From Arctopsyche grandis (taxonomy: Eukaryota > Arthropoda > Insecta > Trichoptera > Hydropsychidae): DNA of 64,000 nt. Under the pieces are notes generated by a model. That model was not told the DNA's origin. It worked only from the letters and a program-made list of their open reading frames with translations, and made no database searches. Where the stretch lies: contig NC_135356.1 in the NCBI RefSeq assembly GCF_051622035.1, forward strand, positions 17,535,685 through 17,599,684, given 5' to 3'. The position numbers were made by a program, and so were the translations under genes. Of this stretch, positions 42,732-55,129 are shown piece after piece. Numbering within the stretch: the first letter of the stretch is position 1; each line of letters opens with the position of its first letter.

Positions 42732-42890
42732 ACGAATCAGTTGAATTAATATATAATTAGCATTTGACCGTTTGAAAACACGATATGGGATTTACATATT
42801 TCATGCTGACTACTTAAGTGTTAGTAAATTTGAAGATTTGATTCAGATGTAATGACGGCGCCACAAGTCAAATTTAATCAACATGAGTAT

Positions 42891-43279
42891 TGTTACGTAT
42901 ACTAAAAAGAGCCGCCGAGTAATTGCGATCGGATTAGGCCGGGTAGCGTCCTGAGAGACCGTGTGACCGGTGTAAGTGGTTTTAAGGATTAGCGACAGGC
43001 TAAGTGCATGTAGGCTAAACAATGGCGACCGAGTTGGCTGGTATTGTTCCTTTCACAGAAATGACCTGTACCGTGGGAGCGAATGTCGTGGGAAGACATA
43101 TCCGTACGTGATCATAACAATAGGTAAACAAATTAGACGTCGAAGATGTCCTGAGAGATCTATCCCTTATAAGGCGATACTTAGGCGATATCATGTCATT
43201 CTGGATTGAGCACTGCCAGTGCGTGTATCTCCTTAATCATCAATAAATGCTTGGATCCTCCACCCACCCCTACGCAACA
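42891..43279. mobile_element. Solo LTR of a retrovirus-like (Ty3/gypsy-type) element
   Basis: TGTTACG...CAACA, 389 bp, flanked by the 4-base duplication GTAT. Markedly less AT-rich than its surroundings. Contains TTATAAG (about 43167) and AATAAA (43240) as expected of an LTR promoter and poly(A) signal. No internal genes remain. Confidence 0.8.
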
Positions 43280-43283
43280 GTAT

Positions 43284-44305
43284 TATAAATACCCAAGGTA
43301 ATCCAATCATCTTCGATGGGAATCATGAAAGACTAGTTTTTAACGTACGAGGCGAAATTATGAAATATTTCAGGTCAGTTTGACAGGGTTTGAATAAGTC
43401 ATAATACGTTTGAAAAATTAAATTCGTTAAATGTGTGAAACCAAATTGAAAATTTAGAATTGCGAATTTTGGTACTAAATCGGGGCAAATGCAATAAGCG
43501 TCACAAATGTTACTTTTATCTTACCAAATTGTCCCAGAAAATGCGACAGTGTGATTCATCGACACCAAAAGAGTTTCTACATATTTATTTATTTATTTGT
43601 TTATCCATTATACATATATTAACCCCGACCATAGGTAGCCCAAGGAGACACCTATGATTAAACTTTTGTACATAAGTACCAAAAACAATCATTACACATA
43701 ATGTTTATAGACAAAAAATGAGTTTAAAACACTGCGACAACCCCTGCCACTCAACTCTTCCACTGCGGAAGACGCTATAGTAGCTCCGTCATAAGTAGAG
43801 GTAGGATAGTCACAGTGCTATCCATTGTTCCATTGTTGTAAATCCTTTGTAAAAAAGGTTCGGCAAACCTTTAACAATGCATTTACAACCTTTGAATAAT
43901 ACACGGCCCCCTCAAGCTCCGGTGACTAGTCATAATTATGGTACCATGAGCTCAGAGCCGCACCTACCATATGTACAAATGTGTGCAACGCACACAGGTG
44001 GCCGAAAGAAACGAGAGTCGAAAAAATTATATTCCTTTAATATTACGAAAAAAGACATTGTTTTTTAAAATATATTTTGGTTGTCTTTAGTCGTCATATT
44101 GTTGTCAAGTGACGATTGTCCACAGACAATCCTAAAAAATTTTAGGATCAATCGTATTTGATGCTTGGTGCTCGACGTATGTCCAATAAAAACTTCTGTT
44201 TGTTTGTATTACTCGCAAGATGGGCAAGCATTGGTAAAAATTGCACAATGCATTAAAAATCACACAATAAACAACACGGGATACATTTTTATAAGTAAAT
44301 TGATC
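43284..44305. other. Unassigned region with a small hairpin
   Basis: 43833-43890 forms a hairpin (GTTGTAAATCCTTTGT / ACAATGCATTTACAAC). GC-balanced block 43720-44000 is not recognised. Confidence 0.35.
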
Positions 44306-44770
44306 CGATTCACTGTCTCAGTACTCGCGTGTGACAGTGAGACTGAATAATACCGACCCTAACAACCTAATCTTAAATGAATAGGGCCAACCCTAACTTA
44401 ACCTAGCCTACCCTGATCCTTAAATAAATAGGTGTTGGCTGCTAAGATATGTTTTTTCTGTGAAAATATTGATGAAATAAAACTTAAAAAAAAATCTTAG
44501 CAGACAACACCTATTTATTTAAGGGTAAGATTAGGTCAGGTTAAGTTAGGGTTGGCCCTATTCATTTAAGATTAGGTTGTTAGGGTCGGTATATTCTTCG
44601 CTGCTGACGATATTTTGATAGAATTGTTTCGACAACATTATAGGGTGGCAGGAAAAAATAAAAAATTATAATAAACAGGTCGTTGCTACGAAACAAATAA
44701 AAAAAAATAGTCGACTACGATTCAAAGGTAGATCGCATGCTAAGGTAGACCGCATAATAAAGTAGCACCG
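44306..44770. mobile_element. Foldback MITE, copy 2 (left end lost)
   Basis: Same nested inverted repeats as 26937-27480 (CCTAACAACCTAATCTTAAA and AAGATTAGGTTGTTAGGGTC; GTGTTGGCTGCTAAGATA), ending CGCATAATAAAGTAGCACCG. Confidence 0.8.
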
Positions 44771-45179
44771 TCCTATATGTGGGATTGGGGGTAAAAACAC
44801 TATATTTTCGCCTAGTCTCTTGTCGTCTGGTCGTCAGGTCGTGATCAGAACTTAACTTTTTGGTTTTATGCCTGTTTTTCTGGTTAATTTTCATGGTGAT
44901 TAAAATTTTCAATACTATATTTCTCACACAATATTTATCACAAGTTAAGATTTTTGCACTTCTCACGTGCAACATTTTATTTTTATTAATATGATTTATA
45001 CAAATGCTGATAAGATTAAAAAGCGACCGATTTAAGTTTGCATACAGACCTAACTCCTAGGCGCGGCCCTGATGAGCAATTGTAATAAACTTGGTGGTCA
45101 TATAAAGCTCGGATAACCAAGGTGGTTATCTTGGTTAACCTTTTTTACAAAGCATTTACAAGAATTGAACAATGAGCGG

Positions 45180-45440
45180 CACCTTGGCTATCCGTACTCT
45201 AGTCATAAGTATAGGCCAGCGCGACCCTGCGCCCCATTGTCCATTTCTATTGTGAACCTTTTTTTTTGCTCTCTCACTTTGTAGTTTGCCTTCTTTCCTG
45301 GAAAAGCACCCTCATGCGCCTATCTCTGGTCATAAGCATAGATCGGCGCAACCCTGCGCACTACTGTTCATGGTGAACCTTTTTTTCTTGCTCTCTAGCT
45401 TTGTAGTTTGCCCTGTTTCCTGGAAAATAGCCAAAACTGC
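45180..45440. repeat. Diverged tandem duplication, ~125-bp unit
   Basis: CTAGTCATAAGTATAGGCCA ... GTAGTTTGCCTTCTTTCCTG and CTGGTCATAAGCATAGATCG ... GTAGTTTGCCCTGTTTCCTG. Two units, non-coding. Confidence 0.7.
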
Positions 45441-45516
45441 CTAGAAAAAGCACGCTCCACCGCCAAAGGCTAGTAATAAGATGAAAGCTGAGTTTTTATA
45501 AACAAAATATATTAAA

Positions 45517-45736
<220 letters not shown>

Positions 45737-48710
45737 CATCATCATCATTTACAGCCATTCGCCATCCACTGCTGGATGAAGGCCTCTCCAACACGCTTCC
45801 ACTCGTCTCTGTTTTGCGCAACACTCATCCATCTCATTCCGCACATTTTCCTAATTTCGTTCACCCATCTTCCTTGCGGTCTTCCTTTTACTCTTTTGCC
45901 TTCTCTCGGGTACCATTCAAGCACTTATTTTGTCCACCTTTCGTCCATCCTCCTAGCTACGTGACCCGCCCATTGCCATTTCAATCTCTTCACTCTATCC
46001 ACTATGTCCACTACCCTTGTCATATTTCTCACCCACGTGTTCCGCTTTCTGTCTTTCCTCGTTATGCCAAGCATACAGCGTTCCATACTTCTTTGAGTGC
46101 ATTGGATTTTATTTAGCATCTTGGTGTTCAGTGTCCAAGTTTCACATCCATACGTCATCACTGGCAAAACGCATTGATCAAAGATCCTTTTCTTCAGGCA
46201 GAGTGGCATTTTTGATTTAAAAACAGCATTCATCCGTCCAAATGCACTCCATCCTAATTTCATACGTCTCTTTATCTCTTCATTTTTACTACCAGACATG
46301 TCAATTATTTGACCTAAATATAAATAATTATTTACTACTTCTACTGGTTTATTATCTAAGGGGATGCTATCAGGCATGCAATAACTATTGAACATTAGTT
46401 TAGTCCAGCTGTGTTAGTCTGATAAGTAGGTCAGCTGAATCACGAGCTACTAAAACTATATCGTCTGCGAACCGAAGGTGACTCAAAAAGCGACCATTGA
46501 TGCTTACTCCGGCTGTATCCCAATCCAAGTTCCTGAAAACTCCCTCAAGCACCGCATTGAATAACTTGGGCGAGATTGTATTTCCTTGTCTTACTCCTTT
46601 TCCTATGCTAAATCTATCTGTACCTGAAAAAATTTTAACCGAAGCTGTGGCATTCTTATATATTGCAGCTAACAGTCCCACATAGGGTTCCGGCACTCCC
46701 TGTGTTTGTAGAGCGTTAAGTACTGCATTATGACTAACTGTATCGAAGGCTTTCTCATAATCGACGAGACCTAGGCACAATGGCCGTTGATATTCGTTGG
46801 CGCGCTCGATTAGTTCGCCAACTACTTGGAGGTGGTCCATTGTGCTGAAATTTGACCTAAACCCTGCCTGCTCTATAGGTTGGTTCTCGTCGAGGATATT
46901 CTTCAGCCTTTCTGTAATAACCTTCGTGAAGAGCTTGTAGACCGCTGAAAGTAGACTAATGGGTCGGTAGTTCTTGATATCGCTTTTGTCGCCTTTTTTG
47001 TGTATTAAAATGATAGTTGCGTTATTCCATCCTTCTGGTATAGCTTGGTTCTGGATGCATTTGCTGAAAAGCCTAGCTAAGATATTAATTAGGGGGGGGC
47101 CGCCACATTTTAGTAAGTCAATGGGAATATTATCTTCCCCTGGGGTTTTACCGTTCTTTGCAGTTTTTAGCGCGGCCTCTACTTCGCTAGGCAATACTGC
47201 AGGAACCCTTTGGCCGTGTGTCGATTCCAGAGCGGGGAATTGGCCGTTGTCGTTCTCGTATAGTTTTGCATAGAACGTGTAAACTCTGTCTATGATTTCT
47301 TCTCCATTCCTAATTATTACTCCGCTCTCTGATCTGATTGCGATCATTTGGTTTTTGCCTAAGAAAAGATCCTGTTTGCACTTTTTCAGGCTACGGTTAT
47401 TCTTAATGGTATTTTCTATTAGCTTGCTGTTAAAATCCCTGACATCCCTGACTATTCTCTTTTTAATTTCCTTATTTACTAGATTGTATTCTTGCTTATT
47501 ATTATCCCTATCTAAATTCCTTTTATGCTTAATTAGGTTTTTTGTTTCCGCTGAAATTTTGCTTAATTTAATCTGTTTCCTGAATCCACCTAATTTCTTA
47601 CCTGTTGAGGTTAGAACCGAACTAATTACGGTGTTCAATTCCTCGATGTCTGCTTCTGGGTTAAATTTCCCGTATCGATTTCCAAGTTCGAGTTCGAATT
47701 CCTTTTTCCTAGACCTTAGTTGAGCGAAATCTGGAGAGTTACTGCATCCTTTTATTAATTTCCTACGTTCGCAATTTATATTAATGGCCATCTTGGCACG
47801 GACTAATCTGTGATCGCTACCTATATCTACTTTACTTAAAACACTAACGTCTTTAACGGAGTGCAGGGCATTTGTTAGGATGAAATCGATCTCGTTTCTG
47901 TCTCCTTTAGGACTCTCCCAAGTCCACTTATTGTTGGTGTTTTTCCTGAAAAATGAATTAGTGATAAAGAGCCTGTTGTGTTCTGCGAATTCTATGAGGC
48001 GATCGCCTCTGTCGTTTCTTTGGCCGGTACCAAAATTGCCTACTGCTCTTTCTGTATTTGCCTTTTGTCCTATTTTTGCGTTAAAGTCGCCCATGATTAT
48101 TTTAAAGTGGTGACGGCTATTATCGTATGCGCCCTGTATTTTTTCATAGAAGTCTTCTATTTCCTCGTCTGGGTGGCTAGATGTGGGGGCGTACACTTGG
48201 AAGATTTGACAAGTGTACCTGCTCGAGATTCTTAATACTATATAGCATATACGTTCCGATATGTCGCTTATTTCTATAATATTTCTTTCTATTCTCTTAT
48301 TGATAAGAAACCCTACTCCTCCTATTCTACCATTTGGTAGCCCTCTCCAGTAGAGACAGTTACCACTTTTTAGGATTATTTGGTTTTGCTGTTTTCGTCT
48401 TACTTCACTAAGTCCTACTATATCCCATTTGATATTTTCTAATTCATTCTCTAATGCAAGCACACTTCCTTCACTCGATAACGTTCTTACATTGTACGTG
48501 GCTAAATACAGGTTTCTATTAGCTAAGCTATCATCCATCGTCACTCTTACCTTGTTGGAGGTTTGGATATTATTTTTCTCGCATTTATCCAAGATGTGTT
48601 GAGAAAAAGGCGGTACTTGAGAGAGATTTCCATTCAAGGAGTGAGTTCTTACCGCCATAGACTCTTCTCTGTGGTCAGCTTTGACAGATAGTCATCCTAG
48701 GTATCACTTG
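45737..48710 (-). mobile_element. Near-complete RTE-clade non-LTR retrotransposon
   Basis: Minus strand: endonuclease, reverse transcriptase, C-terminal tail, then a very short 3' end of GAT repeats, as known for RTE elements. At least ten shorter tails in the window derive from the same family. No target duplication was found because the 3' end abuts (TA)n; the 5' end near 48710 is approximate. Confidence 0.9.
45745..48658 (-). pseudogene. RTE endonuclease / reverse transcriptase ORF, broken
   Basis: From ATG at 48658 a 752-codon frame shows AP-endonuclease motifs (YNVRTL N56, LSEVRR E85, QVYAPTS, MGDFNAKIG D190/N192, SDHR near 281-284) and RT motifs (YRPISLL, QAGFR, LVDYEKAFDTV, GVRQGNTISP, catalytic FADD). 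It stops at 46400. The next frame (45925-46395; [38 protein letters not shown]) follows after a small deletion of roughly 15 codons with a frame change. A further in-frame stop at about 45925 precedes the last part (to about 45745). It cannot make a full protein but is young. Confidence 0.88.
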
Positions 48711-49402
48711 GATCACTTATGAGTTATTACATGCCATTTAACAGGGTTACTTTGTAAGTGAAAGTAGTTAGTTATGATAATAATAGATTAGCAATTGTTA
48801 TACTACTTTTTTACAGATCTTTATCGTGAGACGCCTCTTTGGAGGCAACAGATTTATATATGTGTGAGTGCGGTTTGCAATTTAATATTTTAATAATAAA
48901 TTTAGTAAAGAATATAAAATTACACGAATTGCTTGATATAATTTAAATATGAAAAATAACTGATAGACAGTTGGGAAACACTGTTTCTGCTTGTTATTAA
49001 ATAAAGTTCGTTAAAAATTTTGCTGGAAGCAATTATGTGGAAGATTTATTGCTTCTGTGGGACAAACTATTGACTGACGGGAAAGGACCTTATTTTTTGT
49101 ATTCAGGTAGGGAGATATTACGAATATACCCCGGCCGTATTGGCTTTGCACAGATTTTAGACACAAACAAAAAAAAAAAAACTAATATGACAAAATTTTA
49201 CGAATTCACTGATATAAATACGCTTTACGACCGATCTGCTGATTATGTTTACACTTAAATTATACTAGGATGCAATTAGTAAAATAAGTGAGTGGATGGT
49301 TAAGTTTTTAGATTTAATTTCGTGCAATAGCCGGGTTTAAGCGAGTAGTAGCGGGGAGAACGCAGAAGCACGTCTTCCCCGCATGACACGATAGACCGAA
49401 CT

Positions 49403-49403
<1 letters not shown>
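48711..49403. other. Unassigned region
   Basis: A 73-codon frame at 49037-49258 has no recognisable motif. A GC-richer patch at 49320-49400 (CGAGTAGTAGCGGGGAGAAC) is not identified. Confidence 0.35.
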
Positions 49404-49456
<53 letters not shown>

Positions 49457-49719
49457 GAATGTCTATGTGGGTGTCTCGAATACGCGCCTAAACCACTGAA
49501 CCGATTACAATGGAACTTTCAGGATTTGTTGTATGCATGTCCGGGAAGATTACTGTGAAAAAAAACGGGAACGGAAACGGGAAAAACGGGGATGGGAGAC
49601 ATTGCAACGCTATACTTTCAAATGTTTTCGCCTGCGTTTTTCCGACAAATGGGAATGGGAACGGGAACGGGAATTGCATGCGTTATTGCGGTGTTGCAAC
49701 GCATGCCGGGTTCAGCTAT
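49404..49719 (+). mobile_element. Non-autonomous Helitron (type 1), 5' end expanded by (TA)n
   Basis: (TA)n 49404-49453 then AAATGAATGTCTATGTGGG, CCACTGAACCGATTACAATG, and 3' GCATGCCGGGTTCAGCTAT (CTAG mutated). The type 2 element starts at the next base. Confidence 0.7.
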
Positions 49720-49926
49720 TCTAATATACAATTTCGAAAGACACTTTGTATGTATGTTTGTTTGTTTGGTTCGCAGAATCCGTGATGTTCAATTTAACAA
49801 AAAAAAAAACAACAAACGAATATTCAAATAAATTTAAATAAAATAAAATTTAAAAAATTAAATGAATTAGCTATGTTTCAGCGGTTTATATTACAAATAC
49901 CGAGCGAAACCGGGTAAAACCACTAG
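49720..49926 (+). mobile_element. Non-autonomous Helitron (type 2)
   Basis: TCTAATATACAATTTCGAAA at the 5' end, CCGAGCGAAACCGGGTAAAA then CCACTAG at 49926 followed by T. Confidence 0.75.
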
Positions 49927-50029
49927 TTTTATATAAATACAACAGACATTATGTATACAGATAGAGGATGAATTCAATAATCGCATTGATATTAAAAAGA
50001 ATAATAACTCATGTTTGATTGTACCGGCG

Positions 50030-50460
50030 ATCTTGGTTTTTGCAAACGTTTCGAATGCGAAAATACGGAATTTCCACAGGGTTTGAGTTGGTCCAGAGTC
50101 GAGTGAAATTAATATTCGGAGGCGATTAGCTTGACCATTCACCACCCACCGGGTGTGGTGTTGTTGTCGTTCTCTCGAACATTCCATCCGTGTTAATTCC
50201 GGTGATTTATCGGCGACAAATAAGCTCGTTTTCAAAATACGCGTCCGTTTTTCAACCACTGCCGTCCATAGTACGAGCTCGAATTGATTTATACTACCCA
50301 CTCGCGCGTGCCACAGGTTCGATTATAAAAGTAATAAATAATATCACTCGTGGAACGCTCTCAACAGGCGCCACCGATGAAACATTCCAGGAATTCGCCG
50401 CATCTCAATCTTTCCGCGAATCTCTTTCTAATTATCTAGCATTGCGCATCGTATAGGGAT
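50030..50460. other. GC-balanced, CpG-containing block of unknown nature
   Basis: Base composition differs sharply from its neighbours. Contains a TATA-like ATTATAAAAG at about 50322, and is open on both strands (plus 50190-50456, minus 50301-49891), but no protein family is recognised. Could be a promoter/first exon or an unknown element end. Confidence 0.3.
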
Positions 50461-50520
50461 ACTAGATGGAAAAATACGCACAGAACACTTCGAAGACTCG
50501 GTAACGAAACACGACAACAA

Positions 50521-51085
50521 ATAATTATTTATATTTAGGTCAACTAATTGACATCTCCGGTACATTACAGAAGAAGAAATAAAGAGACGTATGAAATTAG
50601 GATGGAGTGCATTTGGACGAATGAATGCGGTTTTTAAATAAAAAAATGCCACTTTGCCCTAAAAAAAAATCTTCGATGCGTTTTGCCAGTGATGACGCAT
50701 GGATGTGAAACTTGGACATTGAACGCCAAGTTGCTACACAAAGTCCAATGCACCCAAAGAAGTATAGAACGTTGTATACTTGGAATAACGAGGAAAGACA
50801 GGAAACGGATTGCGTGGGTTAGAAGTATGACAAGGGTTGTGGATATAGTGTATAGAGTGAGGAGATTGAAATGGCAATGGGTGGGCCACATGGATAGAAG
50901 AATGGATGAAAGTTGGACAAAATAAATGCTAGAATGGTACCCGAAAGAATGCAAAAGGCTAAAAGGAAGACCGCAGGGAAGATGGGTAGACGAAATTAGG
51001 AAAATTTGTGGGGTGAAGTGGATGAGAGCGTGTTGGATAGGCCTTTGTCAAGCAGTGGATGGAAAGCGGCTGTAGATGATGATGA
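50521..51085 (+). mobile_element. RTE 3' fragment T8
   Basis: Begins at the YLYLGQ region and reads THGCETWTLNAKLLHKVQCT, KWQWVGHM, to GATGATGA at 51083. Followed by a 45-bp AT-rich flank shared with T12. Confidence 0.85.
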
Positions 51086-51139
51086 AGTAAGAATTTATAA
51101 AAATATAATACTATAAAATGTGTACTTATTGGATGCATG

Positions 51140-51425
51140 ATAATCGTTGTGGATATAGTGGATAGAGTGAAGAGATTGAAATGGAAATGGGCGGGCCATG
51201 GGGCTAGAAGAATGGATGAAAGTGGACAAAATAAATTCTAGAATGGTACCCGAGGGAAAGCAAAAGGGTAAAAGGAAGACCGCAGGGAAGATGGGTAGAC
51301 GAAATTAGGAAAATGTGTGGGGTGAGATGGATGAGAGTTGCGCAAAACAGAGACGAATGAAAGCGTGTTGGAGAGGCCTTCATCCAGCAGTGGATGGTGA
51401 GCGACTGTTGATGACGATGATACAT
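51140..51425 (+). mobile_element. RTE 3' fragment T9
   Basis: Second tail right after T8, from GTTGTGGATATAGTGGATAG to the GATGACGATGATA end, with RWMRVAQNRDE and [12 protein letters not shown] readable. Confidence 0.85.
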
Positions 51426-52109
51426 AACATATCTATGTTTGTATGCACATATGTACATTTATATTTTGCAAAGGGAATTTTTATATTTAATAAGTGTTAG
51501 TCATACTCTTTTTTACATATCATATTGATGTTGATGCAGCAAACCTCTAATTTTTAATTCACCTACATCTAACCATTACGTGATAATAAAATGTTCTATC
51601 GAAATTTTACTTGTCTTCCCCCCATTTAAAGTTATTTATATAATCTTTGAATCATCACCAAGAGTTTAAAAGATATTTGTTAACTTGGTTACCATATTAT
51701 TTAATCAAAATTCAGTACTTGCATGATTAAAAGTGGGTGTCAAAGTTGTTATACCAATATGTACATAGTTGAGGGATGAAAACTGAAAATTTATAAAACT
51801 TTGAAACTTAAAAAGTATTTTTTATACGAAGATTACTTAGAATTAAATTGAGTTTAATATTATTCCAATTATATATTCAATGTAACAATAGTTTTTCTAC
51901 GATACCATTGTAGCCAGAAGTAAAACATAAAAATTGACATATTTTTAGCAGTTCCGAAAAATCATGAAATTTTTATATTTCATAAGGCTTTTTAAAAGAT
52001 TGGCGGACATTACTTTGTTATTTAAGATGGAAGTCTTAATAGTTAATCGATAAACTTATCTGATTTGGTTTCACCGATGAAATTAGGATAGAATACATAC
52101 ATATGTATT
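51426..52109. other. AT-rich region, nothing recognised
   Basis: No coding or repeat signal found by eye. Confidence 0.4.
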
Positions 52110-52567
52110 TAGGAAAAAAGATCTTCGATCAATGTGTTTTGCCAGTGATGACGCATGGATGTGAAACTTGGACATTATGTAAATGCGAAGATGCAACACA
52201 AATTCCAATGCACTCAAATAAGTATGGATCGCTGTATGCCCGCCATAACGAGGAGAAATAGGAAACGGAATACTTGGATGAGAACTGTGACAAGGGATAA
52301 TGGAGAGAGTGAAGAGATTGAAATGGCAGTGGGCGGGTCAAGTAGCTAGAAAAATGGACAAAAGGTGGACAAAGGAAGTGTTAGAATGGTACCCGAGAGA
52401 ATGTAAAAGGGCAAAAGGAAGGCCATAAGGGAGATAGGGTAGGGTAGGCGAAATCAAGAAAATGCCTGGGGTGAGGTGGATGATAGTTGCGCAAAACAAA
52501 GATGAATGTAAGCGTGTTCTAGAAGCCTTCATCTAGCAGTGGATGGTGAGAGCTGGAGACGATGATT
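52110..52567 (+). mobile_element. RTE 3' fragment T10
   Basis: Reads VLPVMTHGCETW and on through the tail with several indels; ends GACGATGATT. The next ~110 bp also follow T11 at 58290. Confidence 0.8.
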
Positions 52568-52935
52568 CAAATGTATACGCCAGAATTTTTTAATGTTTAC
52601 TTTACAACGAAAAACACTGATTGATTAGGACATACAAATGACATTTAGTTTTTGACGTATTGAAAGTTTTGTCCAAAAGTCCAAAAATCTCAATTAATTC
52701 CGCTACCCTCCACTTATTGCAATTGGACTAGCTTAAGCCTATACAAATGTAGTCTAGTTCGCCGATATATGAATAAACTGCCGATGACTGGATGGTGACG
52801 GCGAATGGTGCAGTTACTTTAAATGTGTCATTTTTTAAGATATTGTAGTATGTAAATGTATACTTAAATTGTTATAATTAATTACAATCTCTCCATCTAT
52901 CGGACCTGTTTTTTTTTTGTATTTATTAATATGTA

Positions 52936-53146
52936 CATATGAGCTGTTATATTTGAAAGTGGCATAAGTCCACTTTTCTTCATTTCAAGAAATATCTCGC
53001 AAAACATTAAATGTAATGATTTGCGTTTAACAATATTTAAAAATATTAGTGGCCTGTAATACGTTTATTCAACTTTTCGAATTATGTCAAACAGAAATAA
53101 TGTTTTTGGAACTGACAATTGGACTTCAAATATAACAGCTCATATA
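52936..53146 (+). mobile_element. MITE family M, copy 2
   Basis: CATATGAGCTGTTATATTTG at the left and CAAATATAACAGCTCATAT at the right, about 211 bp. Confidence 0.8.
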
Positions 53147-53414
53147 TAAAAAAAAAACAATTTGCTCGATCTCTTTCTCCGTATTTTTCATTGATAACAT
53201 ACATGTAATGTTATCGTAAACAAACTTTATTCATCCAGATCCTAGGTTCATCCAGGCCTTTGTTCCTTTATAGATCAAATATATAGATCTATAATCCTAT
53301 ATAGATCTAATATATCTAATTTATAATTTGGAAACAGACTTTGTATATATGTATGTATGTAACCTTCATTCGTTGGGTCGTAGAAATTCGTGACGTCATC
53401 GAACAAATGATTCG

Positions 53415-53582
53415 ATATTTAAAAATAATGGTGGGCTGTAGTACGTTCATTCTGCTTTTCCGAGATTCTGAACATATCGAATTAAAATAAGCGATAATAA
53501 TTTGTGAATTAAGTCAAACAGAAATACTGTTTTTGGAACTGAAAATTGGACTTCCGCCACTTTCAAATATAACGGCTCATAT
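53415..53582 (+). mobile_element. MITE family M, copy 3 (right part)
   Basis: Only the right two thirds remain, ending CCACTTTCAAATATAACGGC then TCATATG. It is joined on its left to a Helitron 5' end (about 53305-53414). Confidence 0.75.
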
Positions 53583-53725
53583 GATATACATAAATACGCT
53601 TAAATATAAACTGTATTAGTGACCAATATTTGTAAACATTTGGGTTTATTGAAGAAAATATACTCTTATTTTGTGTGGTGATATAAAATACGCCGACTTG
53701 GTCTAAGAACACTGAATTTGCAAGC

Positions 53726-55031
53726 TAGAGACTCGTATTTTGGGCATCTATTTTTGTCAATTTTAGCATTTTCATTTTGAATTTTAGCGTTTTAGGGCAT
53801 TAAAAATGTTCAATGTAGCATCTATTTTTATGAAGAGTTTAATTTTAAATAATAAAAAATTTCGATGAATTTTAATAAAATTTATATACAATTTAAAGAC
53901 AACACAACCATTTAAAAATAAAAGAAAAATTCAAAAATGTTTTGAAATTAAAATCACATGAATATATGAAAAAAACATGAATATAAAAATACAAAGACAA
54001 AAAATATGAATATAAAAATATAATACCATTTAAAATTGATTAAAACTTAACATGGAGCATATTTCTACAGATTCTTTTTTGGATTCGTGCGACGATCGGT
54101 AACAATTATATTGTATTTACTAAAATACCACACTATTGACGGGACACCAAATAGATTTTAGAGCGGCACAACCAAACTCTTCATATTTAATTTTTATTGC
54201 CGTCAATAATAGCAATATATCCGGCGTGGATTCACTTTTTACATATTACATACCTCCTTTACGTTTCACTTACAATTACAATTCAGGAAAAAGTTTGCCT
54301 CTTATCCGATCGTTTTCATACTTTTCCATATTGCTCATTTTGGTCATCAATATAAGTAAATGAAGCCTCCACCATTACGATAGAGATAAAATATCGTACA
54401 AGAGGCATTTCAGGTTCGAAGATTTTTAATCTCGGTGACAGTTGGTAGTCATTAATTTTGTACATAGATGGCGGTAGTAAAAAAAAATATTGATGTTTTT
54501 ATTCAAAATAATAAAGTGCTGATATCCTTCCAAACATTGAGCCTCTGTTAATACATTAAACAATGGCAGGTTTCTAAAAAACAAAACAGTTTCTTTAACA
54601 TTAATATTAGATTTTGAACCTGCCACAGATGGATTGAATAGTTTACTCAATGTTCGGAGGAATAGATTTGTCTCATTTAGTCGCGAGTGCGAGTCTAGTT
54701 TTAAGACGCTTTTTTGATTAGCCTTTTGGATACACAGCTCCTACTGTCTATTGTTTACAGTAGTAGACAAAAGCAGTTGCTTGGTTTCGATAGGAAAAAC
54801 ACCGTCTATGGTAAACTGCAAGATCGGTTTTATCCCCTCAATTTATTCACATAATAAATGGGCAAAGGGATAGGAAGACCCTTCTAAATTGTCTATTAAT
54901 TTTATAAATTTTATGCAAATTTCACTTATGTTTGTTATTTTAGCATGTACATATTTTACGAATTTAGCATCTATTAGCATCTATTCCGAATTTTAGCATT
55001 AATAGCAAAGCGCCCAAAATACGTGTCTCTA
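53726..55031 (-). mobile_element. hAT-like element, 1306 bp, decayed
   Basis: Ends TAGAGACTCGTATTTTGGGC and GCCCAAAATACGTGTCTCTA are 20-bp inverted repeats with one mismatch. On the minus strand (about 54220-54040) a hAT C-terminus is readable: EEFGCAALKSIWCPVNSVV, then FSKYNIIVTDRRTNPKKE. The Glu-Arg segment between them is missing. No target duplication seen. Confidence 0.75.
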
Positions 55032-55129
55032 TCTATGGCTAATCGACTGGGTTATATGGGGTTAGTGTGGGTTGGGAGGAGTGAATTGTATGTAATTTGA
55101 AAGTTTCGGAGCCACCGTAGGTAGGTCTG

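Noticed and set aside
46974..48235. Plus-strand frames of 77-143 codons within 46.5-48.2 kb
   Set aside because: Antisense shadows of the RTE endonuclease/reverse transcriptase reading frame.
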